A DNA stretch of 64,000 bases from Rhizobiaceae bacterium (GCA_019635795.1 JAHBYV010000013.1:1-64000); one strand, 5' to 3'. Shown: positions 43,343 through 52,188, counted from the stretch's first letter. A program made the numbers and translations. Notes: generated from the sequence alone by a model not told the origin.

Positions 43343-44554
43343 TCATCCGGTCTTATCTGACCGTTCTGCCTTCACGGTCAGGAAATTCCCGATCCGCTCT
43401 ATCGCGCGCAGGATGTTTTCTTCGGAGTTAGCGTAGGAAAGCCGGATGTAACCTTCGCCCAGAACACCAAAATCCGGCCCGCCGATCAGTGCGACGCCCG
43501 CATCTTCCAGCAACTCTGATGCGAGTTTCTTCGCCTTGATTCCGGTGCCCTTGATATTCGGGAAGGCGTAAAATGCGCCTTTCGGCGTGATGCACGAAAA
43601 TCCGGGAAGCCCGTTTAAGCCCTCAACGACGATTTTCCTGCGGTTATCAAAGGCGCGCATCATCTTTTCGACCTCATCCTGAGGCCCGTCGATGGCTGCA
43701 ATGCCGGCAAACTGCGAAGGGGCGTTCACGCACGACCAGCAGTTGACCGCAAGTTTGCGCACCTTGTCATAAAGATTGCCGCCTTTCTCGCCATTTGGCC
43801 ATATCGACCAACCCATACGCCATCCCGTCATTGCCCAAGTCTTCGACCATCCGTTCAGCACGATCAGCCGGTCGCGGATTTCAGGGAATTGCAGAAGAGA
43901 CGTATGCTTCTCGCCGTCATAGGTCATGACATCATAAATTTCGTCAGACATGATCGCAACGTCAGGGTGCTTTTCCAGACCCTTCACCAGCTTTTCGATT
44001 TCCGAACGCGGAGTCACGCCACCAGTCGGATTCGCCGGTGAGTTGAGAATGAGCAGGCGCGTCTGTGGTGTTATCAGCGCAAGCGTTTCTTCCGCTGAGA
44101 AAGCGAAGCCGTTTTCTTCGCGGATAGGCACCGGAACAGGGCGCGCGCCGGTGAACTCGATCATGGAGCGGTAGATCGGGAAGCCCGGATCGGGATACAG
44201 AATGTCGACACCCGGCTGACCAAACATAATGATTGCCGCAAACATTGTCGGCTTGCCGCCGGGCAGGATCATAACATTCTCGGGTGATACCTCAACGCCG
44301 GTGGTTGCCAATGTGCGGCGAACGACAGCTTCGCGTGTTGCAAGCAAACCGGTGGCTGGCGTGTAGCCGTGATGCCCATCGCGCAAGGCCTTGATCGCAG
44401 CTTCAACAATGTGCTGTGGGGTCTGGAAGTCCGGCTGACCAATCCCGAGATTGACGATGTCTTTGCCAGACTGTGCAAGCGCTGTGGCGCGCGCAAGGAC
44501 GGCAAAAGCGTTTTCTTCCCCAAGGCGGTCGAAGGCAGGAACTGTTTGGATCAT
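43343..44554 (-). CDS. Class I/II PLP aminotransferase
   Basis: This 403-residue fold-type I aminotransferase similar to aspartate or branched-chain transaminases has LGIGQPDFQTP near the N-terminus. The PLP Asp and Tyr are in AIMSDEIYDVMTYDG, the Schiff-base Lys is in VLNGWSKTWAMTGWRMGW, and the carboxylate-binding Arg is in EGYIRLSYANSEENI. I chose ATG 44554 (MIQTVPAFDRLG); upstream residues of the longer frame lie antisense to the GNAT gene. Substrate not determinable; it is divergent from the GNAT gene. Confidence 0.88.
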   Translation of the reverse strand: MIQTVPAFDRLGEENAFAVLARATALAQSGKDIVNLGIGQPDFQTPQHIVEAAIKALRDGHHGYTPATGLLATREAVVRRTLATTGVEVSPENVMILPGGKPTMFAAIIMFGQPGVDILYPDPGFPIYRSMIEFTGARPVPVPIREENGFAFSAEETLALITPQTRLLILNSPANPTGGVTPRSEIEKLVKGLEKHPDVAIMSDEIYDVMTYDGEKHTSLLQFPEIRDRLIVLNGWSKTWAMTGWRMGWSIWPNGEKGGNLYDKVRKLAVNCWSCVNAPSQFAGIAAIDGPQDEVEKMMRAFDNRRKIVVEGLNGLPGFSCITPKGAFYAFPNIKGTGIKAKKLASELLEDAGVALIGGPDFGVLGEGYIRLSYANSEENILRAIERIGNFLTVKAERSDKTG

Positions 44555-44643
44555 TCTGTTAGTCCAGATTGGTGCTGTTATATATCTTCCGCTTGCGCTT
44601 TTGGAAGGGTCTGACGCGGCTGTCAAATGTATAAGGAGAAGCT

Positions 44644-45330
44644 GTGAGCGAAGATCTGAGCAAGTGGACGCCCCGTCCGCGCCCTGAACGCAAAATTCTG
44701 GAGGGAGCGTATGTGAGATTGGAGCCCTTGTCTGCGTTGAGACATGGCGACGGCTTGTTTGAAGCAGCCACATCTGGAGACGCTGATACGCGTTTTCGCT
44801 GGCTTGGAGAGTTTACGCCAGCCAGCCGCGCGGACTTCCAGCCCTGGCTGGAAAAGGCAGAAGCAAGCGAGGACCCTCTCTACTTCACGGTGATAGACAA
44901 GCACACAGGCAAGGTGGCCGGTCGCCAAACCTTGATGCGTATTGACCCGGCTAACGGCGTCATCGAAATCGGGCATATCCATTGGGGGCCGCTTATGCAG
45001 CGCAAGCCCGCAGCAACAGAAGCGCACTTCCTGTTTATGCAGTACATCTTCGACGAGCTCGGCTATCGGCGTTGGGAGTGGAAGTGTAACGATCGTAACG
45101 AGCCCTCCAAGCGTGCTGCGTTGCGTTTCGGGTTCAAGCCGGAGGGCGTGTTCCGTCAGGCTATGGTAATCAAAGGAGAAAACCGCGATACGGCGTGGTT
45201 CTCGATTATCGACAAGGAATGGCCGGAATTGAAAAAGGCCTATCAAGGGTGGCTTGCGCCATCCAACTTTGATAGCGATGGGCATCAGAAGCGCCGCCTT
45301 GAGGAATTTCGCTCAGAGGCTGGCGCATAG
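44644..45330 (+). CDS. GNAT N-acetyltransferase (RimJ/RimL type)
   Basis: This 228-residue acetyltransferase starts at GTG 44644 with AGGAG 5 nt upstream. The fold is typical of Acetyltransf_3: YVRLEPLSALRHGDGLFEA, RQTLMRIDPANGVIEIGHIHWGP, a modified acetyl-CoA loop and the C-terminal NDRNEPSKRAALRFGFKPEGVFRQAMVIKG. It acts in the cytosol on an unknown amine; family members modify ribosomal proteins or small molecules. The membrane small protein follows after 20 bp. Confidence 0.88.
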   Translation: MSEDLSKWTPRPRPERKILEGAYVRLEPLSALRHGDGLFEAATSGDADTRFRWLGEFTPASRADFQPWLEKAEASEDPLYFTVIDKHTGKVAGRQTLMRIDPANGVIEIGHIHWGPLMQRKPAATEAHFLFMQYIFDELGYRRWEWKCNDRNEPSKRAALRFGFKPEGVFRQAMVIKGENRDTAWFSIIDKEWPELKKAYQGWLAPSNFDSDGHQKRRLEEFRSEAGA

Positions 45331-45350
45331 TTCAGCAGGAGTTCGCGAAG

Positions 45351-45548
45351 ATGGACAGGGAAACACGCCAGGCGGCAATAGCTGCTGCCTGCATATTGCT
45401 GATTTTCGGACTCCTCGCATTTTTCATGCCGAACATAATGCTGGCGGTGGGTGCGTATTCCACCGCCGTTGCGGGCGTTATCGCGGTTCTGTTCGTTGTC
45501 GGGTTCTTTGCGCTTTTCTGGCTGCGTGGCAAAAGCCGCGGCGGCTGA
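45351..45548 (+). CDS. Small two-span membrane protein
   Basis: This 65-residue protein has two hydrophobic segments (AAIAAACILLIFGLLAFFM and AVGAYSTAVAGVIAVLFVVGFFALFWL) and a basic tail (RGKSRGG). AGGAG lies 9 nt before the ATG. It is co-directional with the GNAT gene. It belongs to no family I recognise and is likely an inner-membrane protein. Confidence 0.72.
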   Translation: MDRETRQAAIAAACILLIFGLLAFFMPNIMLAVGAYSTAVAGVIAVLFVVGFFALFWLRGKSRGG

Positions 45549-45550
45549 TC

Positions 45551-46585
45551 TCAGGCGTTCAGGCTGGCTGTCAGCAGTAGCAAGCCCAGAAGCAGCACGA
45601 AAACCGCGCCACCTATTTCTATGGTTGCGTGAACAGCGTTTCCGATCCGGCCATCACCGGCAATTCCGACCGCCCAGTTCTTGGCCATCACTGCCATTGT
45701 GGCGAGAAGCGCTACGGTGATTGCCGTGCCAAGAGACATGGCCAGCACGGACAAGATGCCGCCAACCCACAAACCGTTGAGAAATGCGAAAGACAGCACA
45801 ATGATTGCGCCCGTGCAGGGGCGCACGCCGACTGCAACTACAGCGGCCCAGGCCGTGCGCCAGTCGAATCGATCACCTGAAATCATTGCCGGGTCGGGGG
45901 CGTGCGAGTGTCCGCAACTTTCGCAAACAAAGCCCTGGCTTGAAACCGCTTGGGAAGGATGTGTGCAATTTGCCGTATGCACGTGGGACCCTGCGGAGGA
46001 AAGGCTTACGGCAGGGTTCGAACCGAACAGGCTGCGGATGCGCGGCGCGGCCTTTTTCCAGACCAGCCATGCGCCGAACAGGGTGACGAGGGCATAGCTG
46101 CCAATTTCAAGTGACCATGTGGCATCGGTCATCGAGATTGCTGTCCCGCGCAAGGCGAGAAACACGAGAGCCATAATCATGATAGCCGTCGCGCCCTGCA
46201 GGAAGGCTGAGACGAAGGACAGGAAAATCCCACGCCGCAAAGCCACTTCATTGGCAAGCATGTAAGAGGAGATCACCGCCTTGCCGTGTCCCGGTCCGGC
46301 GGCGTGAAATACGCCGTAGGCGAATGACAACCCGACGAGGAGCCACATCTTGCCGCCGTCGTCGCGCATTGCTTTCAGCGCCCCGGTCAATGAGCGGTAA
46401 AACTGCTGTTGGTGGACGTTGATCCATTGCGTGAACCCGGCAAAGAGCCCCGTCGAAGGGGTAATTGCATCGTTCGTTCCAATGCCGAGCGAACTTTGCG
46501 CGTGAGCAATGCTTGCAATTTGAGGCGTAGCGATCAGCGCCAGTGTTAGCAGCGCGGCCAGATGGTTCAGCCGTTTGCCGGACAT
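45551..46585 (-). CDS. zevB: Nickel/cobalt- or zinc-transporting membrane protein (NicO/ZevB type)
   Basis: This 344-residue inner-membrane protein of the NicO family has six predicted membrane segments and the family motif GPGHGKAVISSYM. A His/Cys-rich cytosolic loop contains HVHTANCTHPSQ and CESCGHSHAPD, likely a metal-binding gate. GVRPCTGAIIVLSFAFLNGL is typical of the RcnA/ZevB branch. Its 5' end overlaps a DUF1007 gene by 19 bp. In Haemophilus the DUF1007-NicO pair (ZevAB) handles zinc, so the metal may be Zn, Ni or Co. Confidence 0.85.
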   Translation of the reverse strand: MSGKRLNHLAALLTLALIATPQIASIAHAQSSLGIGTNDAITPSTGLFAGFTQWINVHQQQFYRSLTGALKAMRDDGGKMWLLVGLSFAYGVFHAAGPGHGKAVISSYMLANEVALRRGIFLSFVSAFLQGATAIMIMALVFLALRGTAISMTDATWSLEIGSYALVTLFGAWLVWKKAAPRIRSLFGSNPAVSLSSAGSHVHTANCTHPSQAVSSQGFVCESCGHSHAPDPAMISGDRFDWRTAWAAVVAVGVRPCTGAIIVLSFAFLNGLWVGGILSVLAMSLGTAITVALLATMAVMAKNWAVGIAGDGRIGNAVHATIEIGGAVFVLLLGLLLLTASLNA

Positions 46586-47229
46586 GTCAGCTCCAGTCGG
46601 GTTGCAAATATCTTCGTCATATCGCCCCCGGCTGGATCGTCCATAAACGCTTGCGTGAGCGCTTCCTGATTCTGCTGGATAATTTCATCCGGGTCTGGAC
46701 GCACTACCTTGCGCGAACATTGGTCAGGCAGGGTTTGAACCGCCATCTGCTCGTCTTCCAGAAAATCGATCGCTGTATAGAACGTGGAATCGTACACGCC
46801 AAAATTGACGGTGCCGGAAAGTTCCAGAGCCTCTTTGGGCTTGGCCTCAAACATGATGATGAGCTGGTTATTGTCTATCACGGCGGCAAAATCGTCGGGC
46901 GCGCGCATCGCAACGTCCTTGCCATTGGCGGTTACGAGCTGGAAGTAATTGTAATCGCCCAACGAGGTGTAAACCGTGTCACGCACTGCGGCGAGTTCCG
47001 CATCGTCCAGCTTGTTGTCACCGTTCTTGTCAAATTCCACAACCACCGTGCTGGAGAATGCATCATCGAACCGCCACAGGTGGCGCAGGGATTCGACGGC
47101 CTTTCCATCTTGCGAAAGCATGACGTCAAGGCGCGCTTCGGCAAACACGTGCGGGTGTGCCTTGGCAGGAAGAGGAGCAATAACCAGCGCGCCCAGGGCG
47201 CAAAAGAAAAGTGCGGGACGAATCGTCAT
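46567..47229 (-). CDS. zevA: Periplasmic DUF1007 protein (ZevA-like)
   Basis: This 220-residue exported protein begins MTIRPALFFCALGALVIAPLPAKAHPH. The mature N-terminal AHPHVFAEA is the family hallmark and may bind metal. The rest has Asp-rich EF-hand-like DKNGDNKLDDAEL and the Cys-containing C-terminus. It presumably delivers metal to, or senses it for, the co-translated NicO-type transporter downstream. ATG 47229 is chosen over the longer frame to 47238. Confidence 0.83.
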   Translation of the reverse strand: MTIRPALFFCALGALVIAPLPAKAHPHVFAEARLDVMLSQDGKAVESLRHLWRFDDAFSSTVVVEFDKNGDNKLDDAELAAVRDTVYTSLGDYNYFQLVTANGKDVAMRAPDDFAAVIDNNQLIIMFEAKPKEALELSGTVNFGVYDSTFYTAIDFLEDEQMAVQTLPDQCSRKVVRPDPDEIIQQNQEALTQAFMDDPAGGDMTKIFATRLELTCPANG

Positions 47230-47302
47230 GATGTCCACGGGAGTAATTGGTTTTGACGCTTTAAGCTAACATAAAACGGGCAAAAATGGGACGATGCCCG
47301 GC

Positions 47303-48202
47303 CTATGACTTTTCCCGCCGCTTGAACCATTTTGCAAGAAAATCAACGAGAACGCGGATTTTTGCAGGCAGGTACCGCCTGTGCGGATAGACAGCATAAA
47401 TGCCGCCGCCGTCGAGCAGATAATTGTCCAGCATGCAGTACAGGCGGCCCGCCGCCACGTCCTCTGCAACTATGAAATCAGGCAGTATTGCGAAACCAAG
47501 CCCGTAAAGCGTGGCGGCGCGAACCGCCATAGGGCTGTTAACTTCAATCGGCCCGGAAACAGAGACGGAGATCGTCTCACCTTCCTCATTCTGAAAGGGC
47601 CAGTTGGAATGCCAGCGGGCGTTAGAGTCCACAATGCAGGGCAGGGTGGCGAGATCCTGCGGGGTTTGAGGCTTTCCATGGGTGGCAATCAGGGCAGGCG
47701 ATCCGCACAGGCGCATTCCGAAAGGTGCAAGTCTGCGCGCAATCAGGGATGAATTTTCAAGGCGCGTAATTCTGATCGCAATATCATAGCCTTCTTCAAC
47801 GAGATCAACGAAGCGGTCATCCAGATTTATGTCGAGCGTGATGTCCGGGTGCTCCATCGCGAAATCGATCAGGCACTGCCCCATGGCCGCGTCAGCAAAG
47901 GTGCGCGGGGCCGAAATCTTGATGCGACCGCGCACATCGCCTGACGAATCACGCACCGTGTCTGCCAGCGTATCAATTTCGCGAATTATCTCGGTGGCGC
48001 GGCGATAATAGGTGTGGCCTGCCTCGGTCAGCGAAAACTGGCGCGTGGTGCGATTAAGAAGCAGCGCGCCAAGGTCATCCTCCAATTCCTTAACATATTT
48101 GGAGAGCAGCGCCTTGGAGCGGCCGACCTTTCGCGAGGCGGCAGAAAAACCTTCAGATTCAACGACATCAATGAACGCCCGCATTCGGGTAAGTGTATCC
48201 AT
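47303..48202 (-). CDS. LysR-family transcriptional regulator
   Basis: This 299-residue regulator has an N-terminal winged helix-turn-helix (MRAFIDVVESEGFSAASRKVGRSKALLSKYVKELEDDLG) and a C-terminal effector-binding domain (GRIKISAPRTFADAAMGQC through ILPDFIVAEDV). The CRG-1 group commonly acts on oxidoreductase or efflux genes. It is divergent from the ornithine decarboxylase leader but separated from the ODC coding start by 540 bp, so a regulatory link is uncertain. Confidence 0.9.
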   Translation of the reverse strand: MDTLTRMRAFIDVVESEGFSAASRKVGRSKALLSKYVKELEDDLGALLLNRTTRQFSLTEAGHTYYRRATEIIREIDTLADTVRDSSGDVRGRIKISAPRTFADAAMGQCLIDFAMEHPDITLDINLDDRFVDLVEEGYDIAIRITRLENSSLIARRLAPFGMRLCGSPALIATHGKPQTPQDLATLPCIVDSNARWHSNWPFQNEEGETISVSVSGPIEVNSPMAVRAATLYGLGFAILPDFIVAEDVAAGRLYCMLDNYLLDGGGIYAVYPHRRYLPAKIRVLVDFLAKWFKRREKS

Positions 48203-48276
48203 CGTTCACTCCAATGAAACGTGAGCGGGAGCATTGTTCAACAATGGAAAAAATTCAATCCGGCGCGAGATTTTAA

Positions 48277-48304
48277 TTGATTGTAACGTGCGTGTTCCCT
48301 ATAT
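48277..48304 (+). promoter_or_regulatory. Putative promoter of the ornithine decarboxylase leader
   Basis: TTGATT (48277-48282) and CTATAT (48299-48304) are separated by 16 bp. A start near 48311 would give a 5' leader of about 430 nt. Confidence 0.55.
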
Positions 48305-48310
48305 GCGCGC

Positions 48311-48742
48311 TTGCCCAAAGTCGCACGTGCCTGTGGGCGTCCCCCGACCCTCGAATGGTGAGGTAATCGGGACGGTACCCGGGAGTTAACAAGCCCGGTC
48401 GGTCAGCGGCCAACCGCCGATCCGAGGACGTCTTGAAGCAACGACGGTGCGGGCCTTTCTGGTGTCTGCCGGTTGTCCATAAACCGGGGTTACTGAAGAG
48501 GCACACCTTCATTGCCGGCAGTGCGGAACGGGTCTCCCCTATCCAAGCCAAGGCAGACAAAGCAAGCAGCGGTCAAAAGCCGATGCGAGCCTGCGCATGA
48601 GATGCGTATTCATTGGCCCCGGTGACTCCACCGGCCGGGGTTGTGGGTACCAGTCTCACCTTTGTCAACCGCAGATGGACGCCTGTGCGGCCCAATCTGC
48701 ACCTTGCATTCACGCGGCGAGGGCCGCGTTTGGGAGAGACAC
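48311..48742 (+). promoter_or_regulatory. Structured 5' leader of ornithine decarboxylase, speF RNA motif
   Basis: The roughly 430-nt untranslated region is GC-rich with many complementary segments and no convincing protein gene. Examples are GGCCCCGG at 48615 with CCGGCCGGGG at 48630, GGGTACC at 48648, CCGCAGATGG to CCTGTGCGG at 48669-48691, and GCGGCGAGGGCCGC at 48717. Alphaproteobacterial ornithine decarboxylase genes carry a conserved Rfam leader (speF). Position, length and structure all fit. It probably senses polyamines or translation state, but the ligand for this class is not firmly established. Assignment rests on context because I could not run a covariance model. Confidence 0.68.
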
Positions 48743-49879
48743 ATGGCCGCCACCCAGCGCATACTCGATTTTCTTGCCACCCGCCGTCCGTCCGGCCCTT
48801 GCCTGGTCGTTGACCTTGAGGTGGTGCGCGAAAACTTCCACGCCTTTGAAAAGGCGCTGCCGGACAGCCGTATATTCTATGCGGTGAAAGCAAATCCTGC
48901 GCCTGAAATTCTGCGGCTGCTGGCCTCGCTCGGTTCAAGCTTTGATACTGCTTCGGTGGCCGAGATCGAGATGGCGCTTGATGCGGGCGCGACCCCGGAC
49001 CGTATTTCCTATGGTAATACGATCAAGAAGGAGCGCGATATCGCCCGCGCTTACGAGCTGGGCATTCGCCTGTTCGCGGTCGATTGCGTCGAGGAAGTTG
49101 AAAAGGTGGCTCGCGCCGCGCCGCAAGCGCGCGTGTTCTGCCGTGTGCTGACCGATGGCGAGGGTGCCGAATGGCCGCTGTCGCGCAAGTTCGGCTGCGT
49201 TCCGGCCATGGCGGTGGACGTGCTGCGCCATGCGCGCAAGTTGGGCCTTGATGCTTATGGCGTGTCTTTCCACGTTGGTTCGCAGCAATGCGACCTGACG
49301 GCTTGGGACCGTGCCTTGGCTGATGCGCAACGGGTTTTTGCCACGCTTGCCGAAGAAGGTATTACGCTCAAAATGGTGAATATGGGCGGTGGTTTCCCGA
49401 CGCGTTACCTCAAGGACGTGCCGCAGGCGCGTGCCTATGGCGAAGCGATCTTTGAAGCGCTGCGCAAGCACTTCGGCAATGCCATTCCCGAAACGATCAT
49501 TGAGCCAGGCCGCGGCATGGTTGGAAATGCCGGCGTTATCAAATCTGAGGTCGTGCTGATTTCGAAAAAGGCGGATAACGACAATGTACGCTGGGTTTAT
49601 CTCGACATCGGAAAATTCGGCGGTCTTGCCGAAACGATGGATGAGGCAATCCGCTATCCGATCGTGACGCCGCGCGATGGTGATGAAATGGCGCCTTGCG
49701 TTCTTGCGGGTCCGACTTGCGACTCCGCGGACGTGCTTTACGAAAAGGTTCCCTATGCGTTGCCCCTGACGCTGACAATAGGTGACGAAGTGCTGATTGA
49801 GGGTACGGGTGCTTACACCACGACCTATTCTGCGGTCGCATTCAACGGTTTTGAGCCGCTGCGATCCTACGTGATCTGA
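48743..49879 (+). CDS. speF: Ornithine decarboxylase (group IV PLP, eukaryotic-like)
   Basis: This 378-residue fold-type III decarboxylase makes putrescine from ornithine. The PLP lysine is in IFYAVKANPAPEIL, the phosphate-binding GGG in MVNMGGGFPTRY, and the His that stacks on PLP in VSFHVGSQ. The catalytic Cys is in GPTCDSADVLYEK and the dimer-interface ligand in GAYTTTYSAVAFNGF. Start ATG 48743 has GGGAGA 6 nt upstream; a longer frame to 48641 would read into the structured leader. Lysine or diaminopimelate decarboxylase activity is less likely. It feeds homospermidine synthase at 24600. Confidence 0.92.
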   Translation: MAATQRILDFLATRRPSGPCLVVDLEVVRENFHAFEKALPDSRIFYAVKANPAPEILRLLASLGSSFDTASVAEIEMALDAGATPDRISYGNTIKKERDIARAYELGIRLFAVDCVEEVEKVARAAPQARVFCRVLTDGEGAEWPLSRKFGCVPAMAVDVLRHARKLGLDAYGVSFHVGSQQCDLTAWDRALADAQRVFATLAEEGITLKMVNMGGGFPTRYLKDVPQARAYGEAIFEALRKHFGNAIPETIIEPGRGMVGNAGVIKSEVVLISKKADNDNVRWVYLDIGKFGGLAETMDEAIRYPIVTPRDGDEMAPCVLAGPTCDSADVLYEKVPYALPLTLTIGDEVLIEGTGAYTTTYSAVAFNGFEPLRSYVI

Positions 49880-49974
49880 TAGCCAATCTGGCTGTCAGAT
49901 CCATGTGCCGCCGGATGTTGATCCGGCGACACATTCGCTTGTGGAACAACTCTGCGGGTGAGGGATTTCCTGAA

Positions 49975-50532
49975 ATGACCGTTTTGACAAAAGCAGAAAC
50001 AATTCAATTCTCAATCGGCGTCGAGCGCAGTGACGAATATCACGCGCGCGAGGCTTTGCTTGATCGCGCTATGGGCGCGAACCGCAAGCGCAAATCGTCT
50101 GAAAAGCTTCGCCGCGGGCGCAAGCCATCGGAAGGTTTGGCTTTTGCGGCGCGCAATATTGACGGAACGCTGGTCGGCACGGTGCGCCTCTGGGACGTGG
50201 ATGCGGGCGGTACACGCGCCTTGCTGCTCGGGCCGCTCGCCGTTGACCCGTCGCTCAAGAGTGCAGGTATCGGATCTGCATTGATGCTGCACGCCATTGC
50301 CGAAGCGCGGCAGTTGGGCCACGAGGTGATTCTTCTTGTCGGCGATGCGCCATATTATCAGCGCTTTGGCTTCTCTGCGGAGAAGGCAGGCGCACTGGCT
50401 ATGCCGGGTCCATTTGAACGGCACCGCCTGCTTGCACTTGAGCTTAACGATGGTGCGCTGGACTCTGCATCAGGCATGATTGCGCCGACGGGTCGCCGGG
50501 AGAACTCACGCGCACTCAAAGCTGCGGCCTGA
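49975..50532 (+). CDS. GNAT N-acetyltransferase
   Basis: This 185-residue acetyltransferase has the acetyl-CoA loop LGPLAVDPSLKSAGIGSALMLHAI and a substrate strand VILLVGDAPYYQRFGFS. GAGGGA lies about 8 nt before ATG 49975. A lysine- and arginine-rich segment (near residues 35-50, GANRKRKSSEKLRRGRK) interrupts the N-terminal region. It follows ODC by 95 bp on the same strand and could acetylate a polyamine, but the substrate is unknown. Confidence 0.85.
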   Translation: MTVLTKAETIQFSIGVERSDEYHAREALLDRAMGANRKRKSSEKLRRGRKPSEGLAFAARNIDGTLVGTVRLWDVDAGGTRALLLGPLAVDPSLKSAGIGSALMLHAIAEARQLGHEVILLVGDAPYYQRFGFSAEKAGALAMPGPFERHRLLALELNDGALDSASGMIAPTGRRENSRALKAAA

Positions 50533-50557
50533 CACGAGCTTGGTCTGCTCCAACAAC

Positions 50558-50574
50558 CCTCCCCTTGGGGGAGG
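50558..50574. repeat. Short GC palindrome after the GNAT gene
   Basis: CCTCCCC (50558-50564) and GGGGAGG (50568-50574) form a 7-bp stem with a 3-nt loop and no U-tract. Such hairpins are common intergenic palindromes in rhizobial genomes. Termination of the GNAT transcript is possible. Confidence 0.4.
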
Positions 50575-50613
50575 ATGATTGGCTGATGGTGGGCGAAGTG
50601 CCCGAAAGATAAT

Positions 50614-50895
50614 TTAGAGCAATTGGCTCAAGGCCATTGCGACGGACATGTCGCCTTCAACCTTCAGCTTGCCCGTCATGAAGGCCATTGTCGGGTTCAA
50701 TTCGCCTGAAACTAGCGATTCCAGATTATCGAGCGAAAGCTTGATCGTGCAGTCAGCGGGTGCGTCTGTTGTCGAAATCGAATTGCCATCGATGACGATT
50801 ACTCCTTCCGAACCCGTGTCAAACTTCACGGAACGGCTGAAATTGCCGCCCTCAACGCGCGACCTGATCTGTTCGGCGATGGCTTCGATTGTCAT
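50614..50895 (-). CDS. SCP2 sterol-binding domain protein
   Basis: This 93-residue single-domain protein begins MTIEAIAEQIRSRVEGGNF. It carries the SCP2 fold, with GVIVIDGNSISTTDAPADCTIKLSLDNLESLVSGELNP and AFMTGKLKVEGDMSVAMAL. SCP2 domains bind lipids or acyl-CoA. Upstream residues of the longer frame (to 50934) are not family-like. It is a stand-alone gene with no clear partner. Confidence 0.87.
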   Translation of the reverse strand: MTIEAIAEQIRSRVEGGNFSRSVKFDTGSEGVIVIDGNSISTTDAPADCTIKLSLDNLESLVSGELNPTMAFMTGKLKVEGDMSVAMALSQLL

Positions 50896-50988
50896 TGAAA
50901 ACTCCAAAATTGATAGATGTGGGCGTAGGCCCATTGTCGCTGCAACCTAGTCATCGCTTACGTTTACGTCAACGTAATTATGCGTAGT

Positions 50989-52188
50989 CTAGCTCTTTCG
51001 TTTCGCTCCAGCGGGTTTATCGGCAGGGCTTTTTTCGATTGCAAACGGGTTCACAGCCAAGATGTTTGAATCGACCTGTTCGATGTCTCGCAACCCGCAA
51101 AAGGCCATTGTTAGATCCAGCTCATTGCGAATACAGCGTAACGCTTCGCTGACGCCGAATTCGCCCATCGCGCCCAGGCCGTAAAGGAATGCGCGACCGA
51201 TATAGACAGATCTCGCGCCGAGCGCGCGCGCTTTGATGACGTCCTGACCAGAGCGAATACCCCCATCCATATGGATTTCAATCTTGTCGCCAACTTCGCG
51301 CACGATTGGGGGAAGGGCGGCGATGGAGGATATTGCGCCATCCAGCTGGCGTCCGCCGTGATTGGAAACAATGAGCGCGTCCGCGCCGCTCTTGGCTGCC
51401 AGAACAGCATCTTCCGGGTCGAGAATACCTTTGATGATGAGTTTGCCGCCCCATCGATCCTTGATGCGCTTTACAGCATCCCAATCAAGCGCGGGGTCAA
51501 ACTGTTTGGCGATCCATTCGCTGAGCGAACGGAGATTTTCGGCGCCTTGGGCATGGCCAACAATATTGCGGCATGTCCGCCGCCGCGTCTGTGCCATGTG
51601 ATAGACCCAGCGCGGTTTGGTGGCGAGATTGATGAAGTTTGCAAGCGTCGGCGCGGGTGGGGTGGTCAGCCCGTTCTTGATGTCCTTGTGACGTTGACCC
51701 AGAATCTGCAGGTCGAGCGTCAGCATAAGCGCGGAGCATCCTGCCGCCTTCGCGCGGTCTATGAGGCCGTTTGAGAATTCCTGATCTCGCATAACGTACA
51801 GCTGGAACCAGAACGGGCTGTCGGTATTTTCCGCCACATCCTCGATCGAGCAGATGCTCATGGTGGAAAGAGTGAACGGCACGCCTGCCTTTGCGGCCGC
51901 ACGGGCGGCGAGAATTTCGCCGTCGGCGTGTTGCATCCCGGTAAGGCCGGTGGGCGCTAGTGCCACGGGCATGGCCACCGGAATTCCGACCATGCTGCTG
52001 GCCAGCGTGCGGTTGCGCATATCGACTGCCACGCGTTGGCGCAGCTTGATTTTCTGGAAATCCTCTTCGTTCGCTCTGTAGGTGGCCTCGGTCCACGAGC
52101 CGGAATCGGCATAGTCGTAAAACATTCTGGGTACGCGCCTGCGGGCCAAAGCTTGCAGGTCGGCAATGCAGGTAATCGGTGTTGGCAT
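50989..52188 (-). CDS. lldD: L-lactate dehydrogenase (FMN-dependent, LldD type)
   Basis: This 399-residue alpha-hydroxy-acid dehydrogenase of the flavocytochrome b2 fold has MFYDYADSGSWTEATY near the N-terminus and MPVALAPTGLTGMQHADGE. FMN-site residues are in LYVMRDQEFSNGL and GILDPEDAVLAAKSGADALIV. The catalytic His and Arg are in SNHGGRQLDGA and the phosphate loop in DGGIRSGQDVIKA. It oxidises L-lactate to pyruvate and passes electrons to quinone or cytochrome. A related hydroxy acid such as glycolate or mandelate is possible. ATG 52188 is preferred over the frame to 52230 by comparison with family starts. Confidence 0.9.
   Translation of the reverse strand: MPTPITCIADLQALARRRVPRMFYDYADSGSWTEATYRANEEDFQKIKLRQRVAVDMRNRTLASSMVGIPVAMPVALAPTGLTGMQHADGEILAARAAAKAGVPFTLSTMSICSIEDVAENTDSPFWFQLYVMRDQEFSNGLIDRAKAAGCSALMLTLDLQILGQRHKDIKNGLTTPPAPTLANFINLATKPRWVYHMAQTRRRTCRNIVGHAQGAENLRSLSEWIAKQFDPALDWDAVKRIKDRWGGKLIIKGILDPEDAVLAAKSGADALIVSNHGGRQLDGAISSIAALPPIVREVGDKIEIHMDGGIRSGQDVIKARALGARSVYIGRAFLYGLGAMGEFGVSEALRCIRNELDLTMAFCGLRDIEQVDSNILAVNPFAIEKSPADKPAGAKRKS

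Noticed and set aside
48273-48560. Short minus-strand frame in the ornithine decarboxylase leader
   Set aside because: It lies in a structured leader and has no ribosome-binding site or family features.
48641-48742. N-terminal extension of ornithine decarboxylase
   Set aside because: It reads into the structured leader; ATG 48743 has a good ribosome-binding site and matches the family start.
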